Positions 23,582 through 36,698 of a DNA stretch of 64,000 nt are shown in pieces. A program made the translations under genes and the position numbers. Source of the stretch: Amblyomma americanum (taxonomy: Eukaryota > Arthropoda > Arachnida > Ixodida > Ixodidae); contig NC_135502.1 of assembly GCF_052857255.1 (NCBI RefSeq), positions 190,227,257 to 190,291,256 of the forward strand, in the 5' to 3' direction. How positions within the stretch are numbered: the first letter of the stretch is position 1; each line of letters opens with the position of its first letter. The notes beneath the pieces were generated by a model, which did no database searches, had not been told where the DNA came from, and saw nothing but the letters and a program-made list of their open reading frames with translations.

Positions 23582-24452
23582 TTTTTTTTTTGGTTTTTGG
23601 GGGAAGGAAATGGCGCAGTGTCTGTCTCATATAACGTTCGACACCTGAACCGTGCCGTAAGGGAAGGGATAAGGAAGGGAGTGAAAGAAGAAAGGAAGAA
23701 AGGAGTGCCGTAGTGGAGGGCTCCGGAATAATTTCGACCACCTGGGGATCTTTAACGTGCACTGACATCAAACAGCACACGGGCGCCTTAGCGTTTTTCC
23801 TCCATAAAAACGCAGCCGCCGCAGTCGGGTTCGAACCCTGGAACTCCGGATTAGTACACGTTAAAGTTCCCTTGGCGGTATTCCATCAAGATTTCAATTT
23901 CTTGTTTTAGTTTTTTTTCCACGACGCCTGTATGCATTACATTTTTGTTGCTTAATTTGATCAATTTTAATATTACATTTTTGTGCTTTTTATGGTATGT
24001 TACATTTTTTACTTGTTTTGTTTTTCCACTTCCATTCATTTTAATGTTCTTTTTCCGTTTTAGTTTCATGACGTCATTTGATTGACAGGTGCGGCGGACT
24101 TTTTCCTGCGGACCATCACCCATTTAAGGCTTTCGCCTTAATACAGTCCCCATAACGACGAGCACTTTGCCGACACACAACAAGAAACGAAACAGAAAGT
24201 GCTGCCGATGCCCTTGCAGCAGTTGCCGATGTTACTGTGGGGATCGTGAACATTGGTGGGTCGGTTCCACATGTGCTGATGCCGTGTTCCTCGATGCTCC
24301 TTGTAGCGTCGTAACTCTCGGTATTAGAGTAATTCAGCATTTTCAGGTCGCTATCGTAAATGCAGGTGTTCACTCGAGCAATGTAGCCAGGTAGAACGAA
24401 GCCCAGAACCTGAACCAAAAGGACAAAATGGTTCCTCAACATCACCTCGCTC
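23114..24452. repeat. Duplicated block carrying the retroposon, copy 2
   Basis: Partner of 19720-21059, including about 450 bp of satellite before and 240 bp after the retroposon. Confidence 0.8.
23582..24213 (-). mobile_element. SINE-bearing retroposon, copy A5
   Basis: 632 bp, with the same ends and flanking 'ttgcagcag' (23573-23581 and 24214-24222). It is closest to copy A4. Confidence 0.9.
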
Positions 24453-26009
24453 AGAGTGCCACCATGCCCTGTGCCAAATACCGAAACCTGACTCGATTTG
24501 AAGCAGTGTGACGTCAAAGTTGCAGCAGATCCCGATGTTACGCTGGGGGCTGTGAACAGTGGTGGATCGGTTCCATAGGTGCTGATGCCGTGTTGCTCGA
24601 TGTTCCTTGTAGCGTCGTAACTGTCGGTAATACAGTAATTCAGCGTTTTCAGGTCGCTGTGGTAAATGCAGGTGTTCACTCGAGCAATGCAGCCTGGTAG
24701 AACGAAGCCAGGAACCTGAACCAAAAAGGCGAAATGGTTCCTCAACTTCCCCTCACACAGGGAGCCACCATGACCCGTGCCAAAGAACGAAGCGTGACTC
24801 GATTTAAAGCAGTGTGACGTCAATGTTGCAGCAGCTGCCGATGTTACTATGGGGATCGTGAACAGTGTTCGGTCGGTTCCACAGGTGCTGATGCCGTCTT
24901 CCTCGATGCTCCTTGTAGCGTCGTAACTCTCGGTATTACAGTAATTCAGAGTTTTAAGGTCGTTGTCCTAAATGCATGTGTTCACTCGAGCAATGCAGCC
25001 TGGTAGAACGAAGCCAAGAACCTGAACCAAAAAGATGAAATGGTTCCTCAACATCACCTCGCTCAGGGTGCCACCACGCCCAGTTCCAAAGAACGAAGCG
25101 TGTCTAGATTTATAGCAGTGCGACATCAATGTTGCGGCAGCTGCCAATGTTACGGTGGGGGACGTGAACAGTGGTGAATCGGTTCCACACCTGATGATGC
25201 GGTGAACCCTCGGTATCAAATTAATTCAGCGTTTTCAGCTCGCTGTCTTAAATGCAGGTGTTTCACTCGAGCAAAGCAGCCTGGTAGAACGAAGCCAAGA
25301 ACCTGAACCAAATAGACGAAATGGTTCCTCATCATCACCTCGCTCAGGGTGCCACCACGCCCAGTTCCAAAGAACGAAGCGTGACTAGATTTATAGCAGT
25401 GCGACATCAATGTTGCAGCAGCTGCCAATGTTACGGTGGGGGACGTGAACAATGGTGAATCGGTTCCACACCTGATGATGCGGTGAACCCTCGGTATTAC
25501 ATTAATTCAGCGTTTTCAGCTCTCTGTCTTAAATGCAGGTGTTTCACTCGAGCAATGCAGCCTGGTAGAACGAAGCCAAGAACCTCAACCAAAAAGCCGA
25601 AATGGTTCCTAAACATCACCTCGCTCAGGGTGCCACCATGCCCAGTACCAAAGAACGAAACGTGACTAGATTTATAGCAGTGTGACGTCAATGATGCAGC
25701 AGCTGCCGATGTTACGCTGCGCGACGTGAACAGTGGTGGATAGGTTCTACACGTGCGGATGTCGTGTTGCTCGATGTTTCTTGTAGCGTCGCAACCCTCG
25801 GTATTAAAGTAATGCAGCGTTTTAAGGTTGCTGTTTTAAATGCAGGTATTACCTCGAGCAATGCAGCCTGGTAGAACGAAGCCAAGCAACTGAACCAAAA
25901 GACGAAATGGTTCCTCAACATCCCCTCTCACAGGGTTCCACCATGCCCAGTGCCAAAGAACGAAGCGTGACTCGATTTAAAGCAGTGTGACGTCAATGTT
26001 GCAGCTGCT

Positions 26010-29000
26010 GCCAATGTTACGCTGGGGGACGTGAACAGTGGTGAATCGGTTCCACTCCTGATGATGCCGTATTGCTCGATGTGCCTTGTAGCGTCGTAAC
26101 CCTCGGTATTACAGTAATTCAGCGTTTTCAGCTCTCTGTCTTAAATGCAGGTGTTTCAATCGAGCAATGCAGCCTAGTAGAACGAAGCCAAGAACCTGAA
26201 CCAAATAGACGAAATGGTTCCACAACATCACCTCGCTCAGGGTGCCAACATGCCCAGTACCAAAGAACGAAACGTGACTAGATTTATAGCAGTGTGACGT
26301 CAATGTTGCAGCAGCTGCCGATGTTACGCTGGGCTACGTGAACAGTGGTGCATAGGTTCCACACGTGCGGATGTCGTGTTGCTCGATGTTCCTTGTAGCG
26401 TAGTAACCTTCGGTATTACAGTAAATCTGCGTTTTCAGGTCTGTCCTAAATGCAGGTGTTCAGTCGAGCAATGGAGCCTGGTAGAACGAAACCAAGAACC
26501 TGAACCAAAAAGACGAAATGGTTCCTCAACATCACCTAGCTCAGAGTGCCACCATGCCTTGTGCCAAAGAACGAAACGTGACTCGATTTGAAGAAGTGTA
26601 ACGTCACAGTTGCAGCAGATGCCGATGTTACGCTGGGGGCCGTGAACAGTGGAGGATCGGTTCCACAGGTGCTGATGCCGTGTTGCTCGATGCTCCTTGT
26701 AGCGTCGTAACTCTAGGTATTACAGTAATTCAGCGTTTTCAGGTCGCTGTCGTAAATGCAGGTGTTCACTCGAGCAATGCAGCCTGGTAGAACGAAGCCA
26801 AGAACCTGTACCAAAAAGACTAAATGGTTCCTTAACATCATCTCGCTCAGGGTGCCACCACGCCCAGTTCAAAAAAACGAAGCGTGACTAGATTTATTGC
26901 AGTGTGACGTCAATGTTCCAGCAGCTGCCGATGTTACGCTGGAGGACGTGAACAGTGGTGAATCGGTTCCACACGTGCGGATGCCGTATTGCTCGATGTT
27001 CCTTGTAACGTCGTAACTCTCGATATTACAGTAATTATAGTTTTCAGGTCGCTGTCGTAAATGCATGTGTTCAGTCGAGCAATGCAGCCTGGTAGAACGA
27101 AGCCATGAACCTCAACCAAAAAGCCGAAATGGTTCCTAAACATCCCCTCACTCAGGGTGCCACCACGAACAGTTCCAAAGAATGAAGCGTAACTAGATTT
27201 ATAGCAGTGCGACGTCAATGATGCAGCAGCTGCCAATGTTACGCTGGGGGACGTGAACAGTGGTTAATTGTTTCCACACCTGATGATACCGTGTTGCTCG
27301 ATGTTCCTTGTAGCGTCGTACCCCTCAGTATTACAGTAACTCAGTGTTTTCTGGTCGCTGTCTTAAATGCAGGTGTTCACTCGAGCAATGCAGCCTGGTA
27401 GAACGAAGCCAAGAGCCTGAACCAAAAAGACGAAATGGTTCCTCAACATCACCTCGCTCAGAGTGCCACCATGCCCTGTGCCAAAGAACGAAACCTGACT
27501 CGATTTGAAGCAGTGTGACGTCAAAGTTGCAGCAGATCCCGATATTACGCTTGGGGCCGTGAACAGTGGTGGATCGGTTCCATAGGTGCTGATGCCGTGT
27601 TGCTCGATTTTCCTTGTAGCGTCGTAACTGTCGGTAATACAGTAATTCAGCGTTTTCAGGTCGCTGTGGTAAATGCAGGTGTTCACTCGAGCAATGCAGC
27701 CTTGTAGAACGAAGCCAGGAACCTGAACCAAAAAGACGAAATGGTTCTTCAACATCCCCACACACAGGGAGCCACCATGACCCGTGCCAAAGAACGAAGC
27801 GTGACTCGATTTAAAGCAGTGTGAACGTCAATGTTGCAGCAGCTGCCGATGTTACTATGGGGATCGTGAACAGTGTTCGGTCGTTTTCACAGGTGCTGAT
27901 GCCGTCTTCCTCGATGATCCTTGTAGCGTCGTAACTCTCGGTATTACAGTAATTCAGAGTTTTAAGGTCGTTTTCTTAAATGCAGGTGTTCACTCGAGCA
28001 ATGCAGCCTGGTAGAACGAAGCCAAGAACTTGAACCAAAAAGATGAAATGGTTCCTCAACATCACCTCGCTCAGGGTGCCACCACGCCCAGTTCCAAAGA
28101 ACGAAGCGTGTCTAGATTTATAGCAGTGCGACATCAATGTTGCAGCAGCTGCTAATGTTACGGTGGGGGACGAGAACAGTGGTGAATCGGTTCCACACCT
28201 GATGATGCGGTGAACCCTCGGTATTAAATTATTTCAGCGTGTTCAGCTCTCTGTCCTAAATGCAGGTGTTTCACTCGAGCAATGCAGCCTGGTAGAACGA
28301 AGCCAAGAACCTTAACCAAATAGACAAAATGGTTCCACATCACCTCGCTCAGGGTGCCACCATGCCCAGTTCCAAAGAACGAAACGTCACTAGATTTATA
28401 GCAGTGTGACGTCAATGATGCAGCAGCTGCCAATGTTACGCTGCGCGACGTGAACAGTTGTGGATAGGTTCCACCGGTGCTGATGCCGTGTTGCTGCTCG
28501 ATGTTCCTTGTAGCGTCGTAACCCTCGGTATTACAGTAATGCAGTGTTTTAAGGTCGCTGTCTTAAATGCAGGTATTCACTCGAGCAATGCAGCCTCGTA
28601 GAACGAAGCCAAGAGCCTGAACCAAAAAGATAAAACGGTTCCTCAACATCCCCTCACACAGGGTGCCACCATGCCCAGTGCCAAAGAACGAAGCGTGACT
28701 CGATTTAAAGCAGTGTGGCGTCAATGTTGCAGCAGCTACCGATGTTACTATGGGGATCGTGAACAGTGGTGGGTCGGTTCCACAGGTGCTGATGCCGTGT
28801 TCCTCGATGCTCCTTGTAGCGTCGTAACTCTCTGTATTACAGTAACTCAGCGTTTTCAGGTCGCTGTCGTAAATGGAGGTGTTCACTCGAGCAATGCAGC
28901 CCGGTAGAACGAAGCCAAGAACGTGTGAACGTGTACCAAAAAGACTAAAGGGTTCTTTAACATCATCTCGCTCAGGGTGCCACCACGCCCAGTTCAAAAG

Positions 29001-29969
29001 AACGAAGCGTGACTAGATTTATTGCAGTGTGACGTCAATGTTGCAGCAGCTGCCAACGTTACGCTGGGGGACGTGAACAGTGGTGGATAGGTTCCACACG
29101 TGCGGATGCCGTGTTGCTCGATGTTGCTTGTAGCGTCGTAACCCTCGGTATTACATTAATTCAGCGTTTTCAGGTCGCTGTCTTAAATGCAGGTATTTTC
29201 TCGAGCAATGCAGCCTCGTAGAACGAAGCCAAGAACCTGAACCAAAAAGACGAAATGGTTCCTCAACATCACCTCGCTCATAGTGCCACCATGCCCTGTG
29301 CCAAAGAACGAAACGTGACCCGATTTAAAGCAGTGTGACGTCAATGTTGCTGCAGATGCCGATGTTACGCTGGGGGCCGTGAACTGTGGTGGATCGGTTC
29401 CACAGGTGCTGATGCCGTGTTTCTCGATGCTCCTTGTAGCGTCGTAACTCTCTGTATTACAGTAATTCAGCGTTTTCAGGTCGCTGTCGTAAATGCAGGT
29501 GTTCACTCGAGCAATGCAGCCTGGTAAAACGAAGCCATGAAACTGATCCAAAAAGACGAAATGGTTCCTCAACATCACCTCGCTCAGCGTGCCACTATGC
29601 CCAGTGCCAAAGAACGAAACATGACTCGATTTAAGGCTGTGTGATGTCAATGTTCCAGCAGCTGCCGATGTTACGCTGGAGGACGTGAACAGTGGTGAAT
29701 CGGTTCCACACGTGCTGATGCCGTGTTGCTCGATATTTCTTGTAGCGTCGTAACCCTCGGTATTACAGTTATTCAGCGTCTTAAGGTCGCTGTTCTAAAT
29801 GCAGGGGTTCACTCGAGCAATGCAGCCTGGTAGAACGAAGCCAAGAACCTGAACCAAAAAGATGAAATGGTTCCTCAACATCACCTCGCTCAGGGTGCCA
29901 CCACGCCCAGTTCCAAAGAACGAAGCGTGACTAGATTTATAGCAGTGCGACATCAATGTTGCAGCAGCT
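26010..29969. repeat. ~3961-bp higher-order repeat, copy 1
   Basis: About 13 monomers. Homology with copy 2 begins at about 26010. The first part (to about 26760) also matches 22389-23110 at an offset of 3649 bp, which shows an older related unit. Confidence 0.85.
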
Positions 29970-32900
29970 GCCAATGTTACGCTGGGGGACGTGAACAGTG
30001 GTGAATCGGTTCCACTCCTGATGATGCCGTATTGCTCGATGTGCCTTGTAGCGTCGTAACCCTCGGTATTACAGTAATTCAGCGTTTTCAGCTCTCTGTC
30101 TTAAATGCAGGTGTTTCAATCGAATAATGCAGCCTAGTAGAACGAAGCCAAGAACCTGAACCAAATAGACGAAATGGTTCCACAACATCACCTCGCTCAG
30201 GGTGCCACCATGCCCAGTACCAAAGAACGAAACGTGACTAGATTTATAGCAGTGTGACGTCAATGTTGCAGCAGCTGCCGATGTTACGCTGGGCGACGTG
30301 AACAGTGGTGCATAGGTTCCACACGTGCGGATGTCGTGTTGCTCGATGTTCCTTGTAGCGTAGTAACCTTCGGTATTACAGTAAATCTGCGTTTTCAGGT
30401 CTGTCCTAAATGCAGGTGTTCAGTCGAGCAATGGAGCCTGGTAGAACGAAGCCAAGAACCTGAACCAAAAAGACGAAATGGTTCCTCAACATCACCTAGC
30501 TCAGAGTGCCACCATGCCTTGTGCCAAAGAACGAAACGTGACTCGATTTGAAGCAGTGTAACGTCACAGTTGCAGCAGATGCCGATGTTACGCTGGGGGC
30601 CGTGAACAGTGGAGGATCGGTTCCACAGGTGCTGATGCCGTGTTGCTCGATGCTCCTTGTAGCGTCGTAACTCTAGGTATTACAGTAATTCAGCATTTTC
30701 AGGTCGCTGTCGTAAATGCAGGTGTTCACTCGAGCAATGCAGCCTGGTAGAACGAAGCCAAGAACCTGTACCAAAAAGACTAAATGGTTTCTTAACATCA
30801 TCTCGCTCAGGGTGCCACCACGCCCAGTTCAAAAAAACGAAGCGTGACTAGATTTATTGCAGTGTGACGTCAATGTTCCAGCAGCTGCCGATGTTACGCT
30901 GGAGGACGTGAACAGTGGTGAATCGGTTCCACACGTGCGGATGCCGTATTGCTCGATGTTCCTTGTAGCGTCGTAACTCTCGATATTACAGTAATTAATA
31001 GTTTTCAGGTCGCTGTCGTAAATGCATGTGTTCAGTCGAGCAATGCAGCCTGGTAGAACGAAGCCATGAACCTCAACCAAAAAGCCGAAATGGTTCCTTA
31101 ACATCATCTCGCTCAGGGTGCCACCACGCCCAGTTCAAAAAAACGAAGCGTGACTAGATTTATTGCAGTGCGACGTCAATGATGCAGCAGCTGCCAATGT
31201 TACGCTGGGGGACGTGAACAGTGGTGAATTGTTTCCACACCTGATGATACCGTGTTGCTCGATGTTCCTTGTAGCGTCGTACCCCTCAGTATTACAGTAA
31301 CTCAGTGTTTTCTGGTCGCTGTCTTAAATGCAGGTGTTCACTCGAGCAATGCAGCCTGGTAGAACGAAGCCAAGAGCCTGAACCAAAAAGACGAAATGGT
31401 TCCTCAACATCACCTCGCTCAGAGTGCCACCATGCCCTGTGCCAAAGAACGAAACCTGACTCGATTTGAAGCAGTGTGACGTCAAAGTTGCAGCAGATCC
31501 CGATGTTACGCTTGGGGCCGTGAACAGTGGTGGATCGGTTCCATAGGTGCTGATGCCGTGTTGCTCGATGTTCCTTGTAGCGTCGTAACTGTCGGTAATA
31601 CAGTAATTCAGCGTTTTCAGGTCGCTGTGGTAAATGCAGGTGTTCACTCGAGCAATGCAGCCTTGTAGAACGAAGCCAGGAACCTGAACCAAAAAGACGA
31701 AATGGTTCTTCAACATCCCCACACACAGGGAGCCACCATGACCCGTGCCAAAGAACGAAGCGTGACTCGATTTAAAGCAGTGTGAACGTCAATGTTGCAG
31801 CAGCTGCCGATGTTACTATGGGGATCGTGAACAGTGTTCGGTCGTTTCCACAGGTGCTGATGCCGTCTTCCTCGATGATCCTTGTAGCGTCGTAACTCTC
31901 GGTATTACAGTAATTCAGAGTTTTAAGGTCGTTTTCTTAAATGCAGGTGTTCACTCGAGCAATGCAGCCTGGTAGAACGAAGCCAAGAACTTGAACCAAA
32001 AAGATGAAATGGTTCCTCAACATCACCTCGCTCAGGGTGCCACCACGCCCAGTTCCAAAGAACGAAGCGTGTCTAGATTTATAGCAGTGCGACATCAATG
32101 TTGCAGCAGCTGCTAATGTTACGGTGGGGGACGAGAACAGTGGTGAATCGGTTCCACACCTGATGATGCGGTGAACCCTCGGTATTAAATTATTTCAGCG
32201 TGTTCAGCTCTCTGTCCTAAATGCAGGTGTTTCACTCGAGCAATGCAGCCTGGTAGAACGAAGCCAAGAACCTTAACCAAATAGACAAAATGGTTCCACA
32301 TCACCTCGCTCAGGGTGCCACCATGCCCAGTTCCAAAGAACGAAACGTCACTAGATTTATAGCAGTGTGACGTCAATGATGCAGCAGCTGCCAATGTTAC
32401 GCTGCGCGACGTGAACAGTTGTGGATAGGTTCCACCGGTGCTGATGCCGTGTTGCTGCTCGATGTTCCTTGTAGCGTCGTAACCCTCGGTATTACAGTAA
32501 TGCAGTGTTTTAAGGTCGCTGTCTTAAATGCAGGTATTCACTCGAGCAATGCAGCCTCGTAGAACGAAGCCAAGAGCCTGAACCAAAAAGATAAAACGGT
32601 TCCTCAACATCCCCTCACACAGGGTGCCACCATGCCCAGTGCCAAAGAACGAAGCGTGACTCGATTTAAAGCAGTGTGGCGTCAATGTTGCAGCAGCTAC
32701 CGATGTTACTATGGGGATCGTGAACAGTGGTGGGTCGGTTCCACAGGTGCTGATGCCGTGTTCCTCGATGCTCCTTGTAGCGTCGTAACTCTCTGTATTA
32801 CAGTAACTCAGCGTTTTCAGGTCGCTGTCGTAAATGGAGGTGTTCACTCGAGCAATGCAGCCCGGTAGAACGAAGCCAAGAACGTGTGAACGTGTACCAA

Positions 32901-33930
32901 AAAGACTAAAGGGTTCTTTAACATCATCTCGCTCAGGGTGCCACCACGCCCAGTTCAAAAGAACGAAGCGTGACTAGATTTATTGCAGTGTGACGTCAAT
33001 GTTGCAGCAGCTGCCAACGTTACGCTGGGGGACGTGAACAGTGGTGGATAGGTTCCACACGTGCGGATGCCGTGTTGCTCGATGTTGCTTGTAGCGTCGT
33101 AACCCTCGGTATTACATTAATTCAGCGTTTTCAGGTCGCTGTCTTAAATGCAGGTATTTTCTCGAGCAATGCAGCCTCGTAGAACGAAGCCAAGAACCTG
33201 AACCAAAAAGACGAAATGGTTCCTCAACATCACCTCGCTCATAGTGCCACCATGCCCTGTGCCAAAGAACGAAACGTGACCCGATTTAAAGCAGTGTGAC
33301 GTCAATGTTGCTGCAGATGCCCATGTTACGCTGGGGGCCGTGAACTGTGGTGGATCGGTTCCACAGGTGCTGATGCCGTGTTTCTCGATGCTCCTTGTAG
33401 CGTCGTAACTCTCTGTATTACAGTAATTCAGCGTTTTCAGGTCGCTGTCGTAAATGCAGGTGTTCACTCGAGCAATGCAGCCTGGTAAAACGAAGCCATG
33501 AAACTGATCCAAAAAGACGAAATGGTTCCTCAACATCACCTCGCTCAGCGTGCCACTATGCCCAGTGCCAAAGAACGAAACATGACTCGATTTAAGGCTG
33601 TGTGATGTCAATGTTCCAGCAGCTGCCGATGTTACGCTGGAGGACGTGAACAGTGGTGAATCGGTTCCACACGTGCTGATGCCGTGTTGCTCGATATTTC
33701 TTGTAGCGCCGTAACCCTCGGTATTACAGTTATTCAGCGTCTTAAGGTCGCTGTTCTAAATGCAGGGGTTCACTCGAGCAATGCAGCCTGGTAGAACGAA
33801 GCCAAGAACCTGAACCAAAAAGATGAAATGGTTCCTCAACATCACCTCGCTCAGGGTGCCACCACGCCCAGTTCCAAAGAACGAAGCGTGACTAGATTTA
33901 TAGCAGTGCGACATCAATGTTGCAGCAGCT
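29970..33930. repeat. ~3961-bp higher-order repeat, copy 2
   Basis: Nearly identical to copy 3 at an offset of exactly 3961 bp, and to copy 1 at 3960-3961 bp. One difference from copy 1 is at about 31090-31140, where copy 2 reads 'ttaacatcatctcgctcagg' and copy 1 'ctaaacatcccctcactcag'. This looks like a short gene-conversion tract. Confidence 0.85.
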
Positions 33931-36698
33931 GCCAATGTTACGCTGGGGGACGTGAACAGTGGTGAATCGGTTCCACTCCTGATGATGCCGTATTGCTCGA
34001 TGTGCCTTGTAGCGTCGTAACCCTCGGTATTACAGTAATTCAGCGTTTTCAGCTCTCTGTCTTAAATGCAGGTGTTTCAATCGAATAATGCAGCCTAGTA
34101 GAACGAAGCCAAGAACCTGAACCAAATAGACGAAATGGTTCCACAACATCACCTCGCTCAGGGTGCCACCATGCCCAGTACCAAAGAACGAAACGTGACT
34201 AGATTTATAGCAGTGTGACGTCAATGTTGCAGCAGCTGCCGATGTTACGCTGGGCGACGTGAACAGTGGTGCATAGGTTCCACACGTGCGGATGTCGTGT
34301 TGCTCGATGTTCCTTGTAGCGTAGTAACCTTCGGTATTACAGTAAATCTGCGTTTTCAGGTCTGTCCTAAATGCAGGTGTTCAGTCGAGCAATGGAGCCT
34401 GGTAGAACGAAGCCAAGAACCTGAACCAAAAAGACGAAATGGTTCCTCAACATCACCTAGCTCAGAGTGCCACCATGCCTTGTGCCAAAGAACGAAACGT
34501 GACTCGATTTGAAGCAGTGTAACGTCACAGTTGCAGCAGATGCCGATGTTACGCTGGGGGCCGTGAACAGTGGAGGATCGGTTCCACAGGTGCTGATGCC
34601 GTGTTGCTCGATGCTCCTTGTAGCGTCGTAACTCTAGGTATTACAGTAATTCAGCATTTTCAGGTCGCTGTCGTAAATGCAGGTGTTCACTCGAGCAATG
34701 CAGCCTGGTAGAACGAAGCCAAGAACCTGTACCAAAAAGACTAAATGGTTTCTTAACATCATCTCGCTCAGGGTGCCACCACGCCCAGTTCAAAAAAACG
34801 AAGCGTGACTAGATTTATTGCAGTGTGACGTCAATGTTCCAGCAGCTGCCGATGTTACGCTGGAGGACGTGAACAGTGGTGAATCGGTTCCACACGTGCG
34901 GATGCCGTATTGCTCGATGTTCCTTGTAGCGTCGTAACTCTCGATATTACAGTAATTAATAGTTTTCAGGTCGCTGTCGTAAATGCATGTGTTCAGTCGA
35001 GCAATGCAGCCTGGTAGAACGAAGCCATGAACCTCAACCAAAAAGCCGAAATGGTTCCTTAACATCATCTCGCTCAGGGTGCCACCACGCCCAGTTCAAA
35101 AAAACGAAGCGTGACTAGATTTATTGCAGTGCGACGTCAATGATGCAGCAGCTGCCAATGTTACGCTGGGGGACGTGAACAGTGGTGAATTGTTTCCACA
35201 CCTGATGATACCGTGTTGCTCGATGTTCCTTGTAGCGTCGTACCCCTCAGTATTACAGTAACTCAGTGTTTTCTGGTCGCTGTCTTAAATGCAGGTGTTC
35301 ACTCGAGCAATGCAGCCTGGTAGAACGAAGCCAAGAGCCTGAACCAAAAAGACGAAATGGTTCCTCAACATCACCTCGCTCAGAGTGCCACCATGCCCTG
35401 TGCCAAAGAACGAAACCTGACTCGATTTGAAGCAGTGTGACGTCAAAGTTGCAGCAGATCCCGATGTTACGCTTGGGGCCGTGAACAGTGGTGGATCGGT
35501 TCCATAGGTGCTGATGCCGTGTTGCTCGATGTTCCTTGTAGCGTCGTAACTGTCGGTAATACAGTAATTCAGCGTTTTCAGGTCGCTGTGGTAAATGCAG
35601 GTGTTCACTCGAGCAATGCAGCCTTGTAGAACGAAGCCAGGAACCTGAACCAAAAAGACGAAATGGTTCTTCAACATCCCCACACACAGGGAGCCACCAT
35701 GACCCGTGCCAAAGAACGAAGCGTGACTCGATTTAAAGCAGTGTGAACGTCAATGTTGCAGCAGCTGCCGATGTTACTATGGGGATCGTGAACAGTGTTC
35801 GGTCGTTTCCACAGGTGCTGATGCCGTCTTCCTCGATGATCCTTGTAGCGTCGTAACTCTCGGTATTACAGTAATTCAGAGTTTTAAGGTCGTTTTCCTA
35901 AATGCAGGTGTTCACTCGAGCAATGCAGCCTGGTAGAACGAAGCCAAGAACTTGAACCAAAAAGATGAAATGGTTCCTCAACATCACCTCGCTCAGGGTG
36001 CCACCACGCCCAGTTCCAAAGAACGAAGCGTGTCTAGATTTATAGCAGTGCGACATCAATGTTGCAGCAGCTGCTAATATTACGGTGGGGGACGAGAACA
36101 GTGGTGAACCGGTTCCACACCTGATGATGCGGTGAACCCTCGGTATTAAATTAATTCAGCGTGTTCAGCTCTCTGTCCTAAATGCAGGTGTTTCCCTCGA
36201 GCAATGCAGCCTGGTAGAACGAAGCCAAGAACCTTAACCAAATAGACGAAATGGTTCCACATCACCTCGCTCAGGGTGCCACCATGCCCAGTTCCAAAGA
36301 ACGAAACGTCACTAGATTTATTGCAGTGTGACGTCAATGTTGCAGCAGCTGCCAACGTTACGCTGGGGGACGTGAACAGTGGTGGATAGGTTCCACACGT
36401 GCGGATGCCGTGTTGCTCGATGTTGCTTGTAGCGTCGTAACCCTCGGTATTACATTAATTCAGCGTTTTCAGGTCGCTGTCTTAAATGCAGGTATTTTCT
36501 CGAGCAATGCAGCCTCGTAGAACGAAGCCAAGAACCTGAACCAAAAAGACGAAATGGTTCCTCAACATCACCTCGCTCATAGTGCCACCATGCCCTGTGC
36601 CAAAGAACGAAACGTGACCCGATTTAAAGCAGTGTGACGTCAATGTTGCTGCAGATGCCGATGTTACGCTGGGGGCCGTGAACTGTGGTGGATCGGTT
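33931..36698. repeat. ~3961-bp higher-order repeat, copy 3, shortened
   Basis: Follows copy 2 closely until about 36320, then jumps to the part of the unit equivalent to 29021 in copy 1. About 623 bp (two monomers) is missing, and homology ends at about 36698. The junction lies within a matching part of the monomer ('actagatttattgcagtgtg'), as expected for in-register unequal exchange. Confidence 0.8.
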
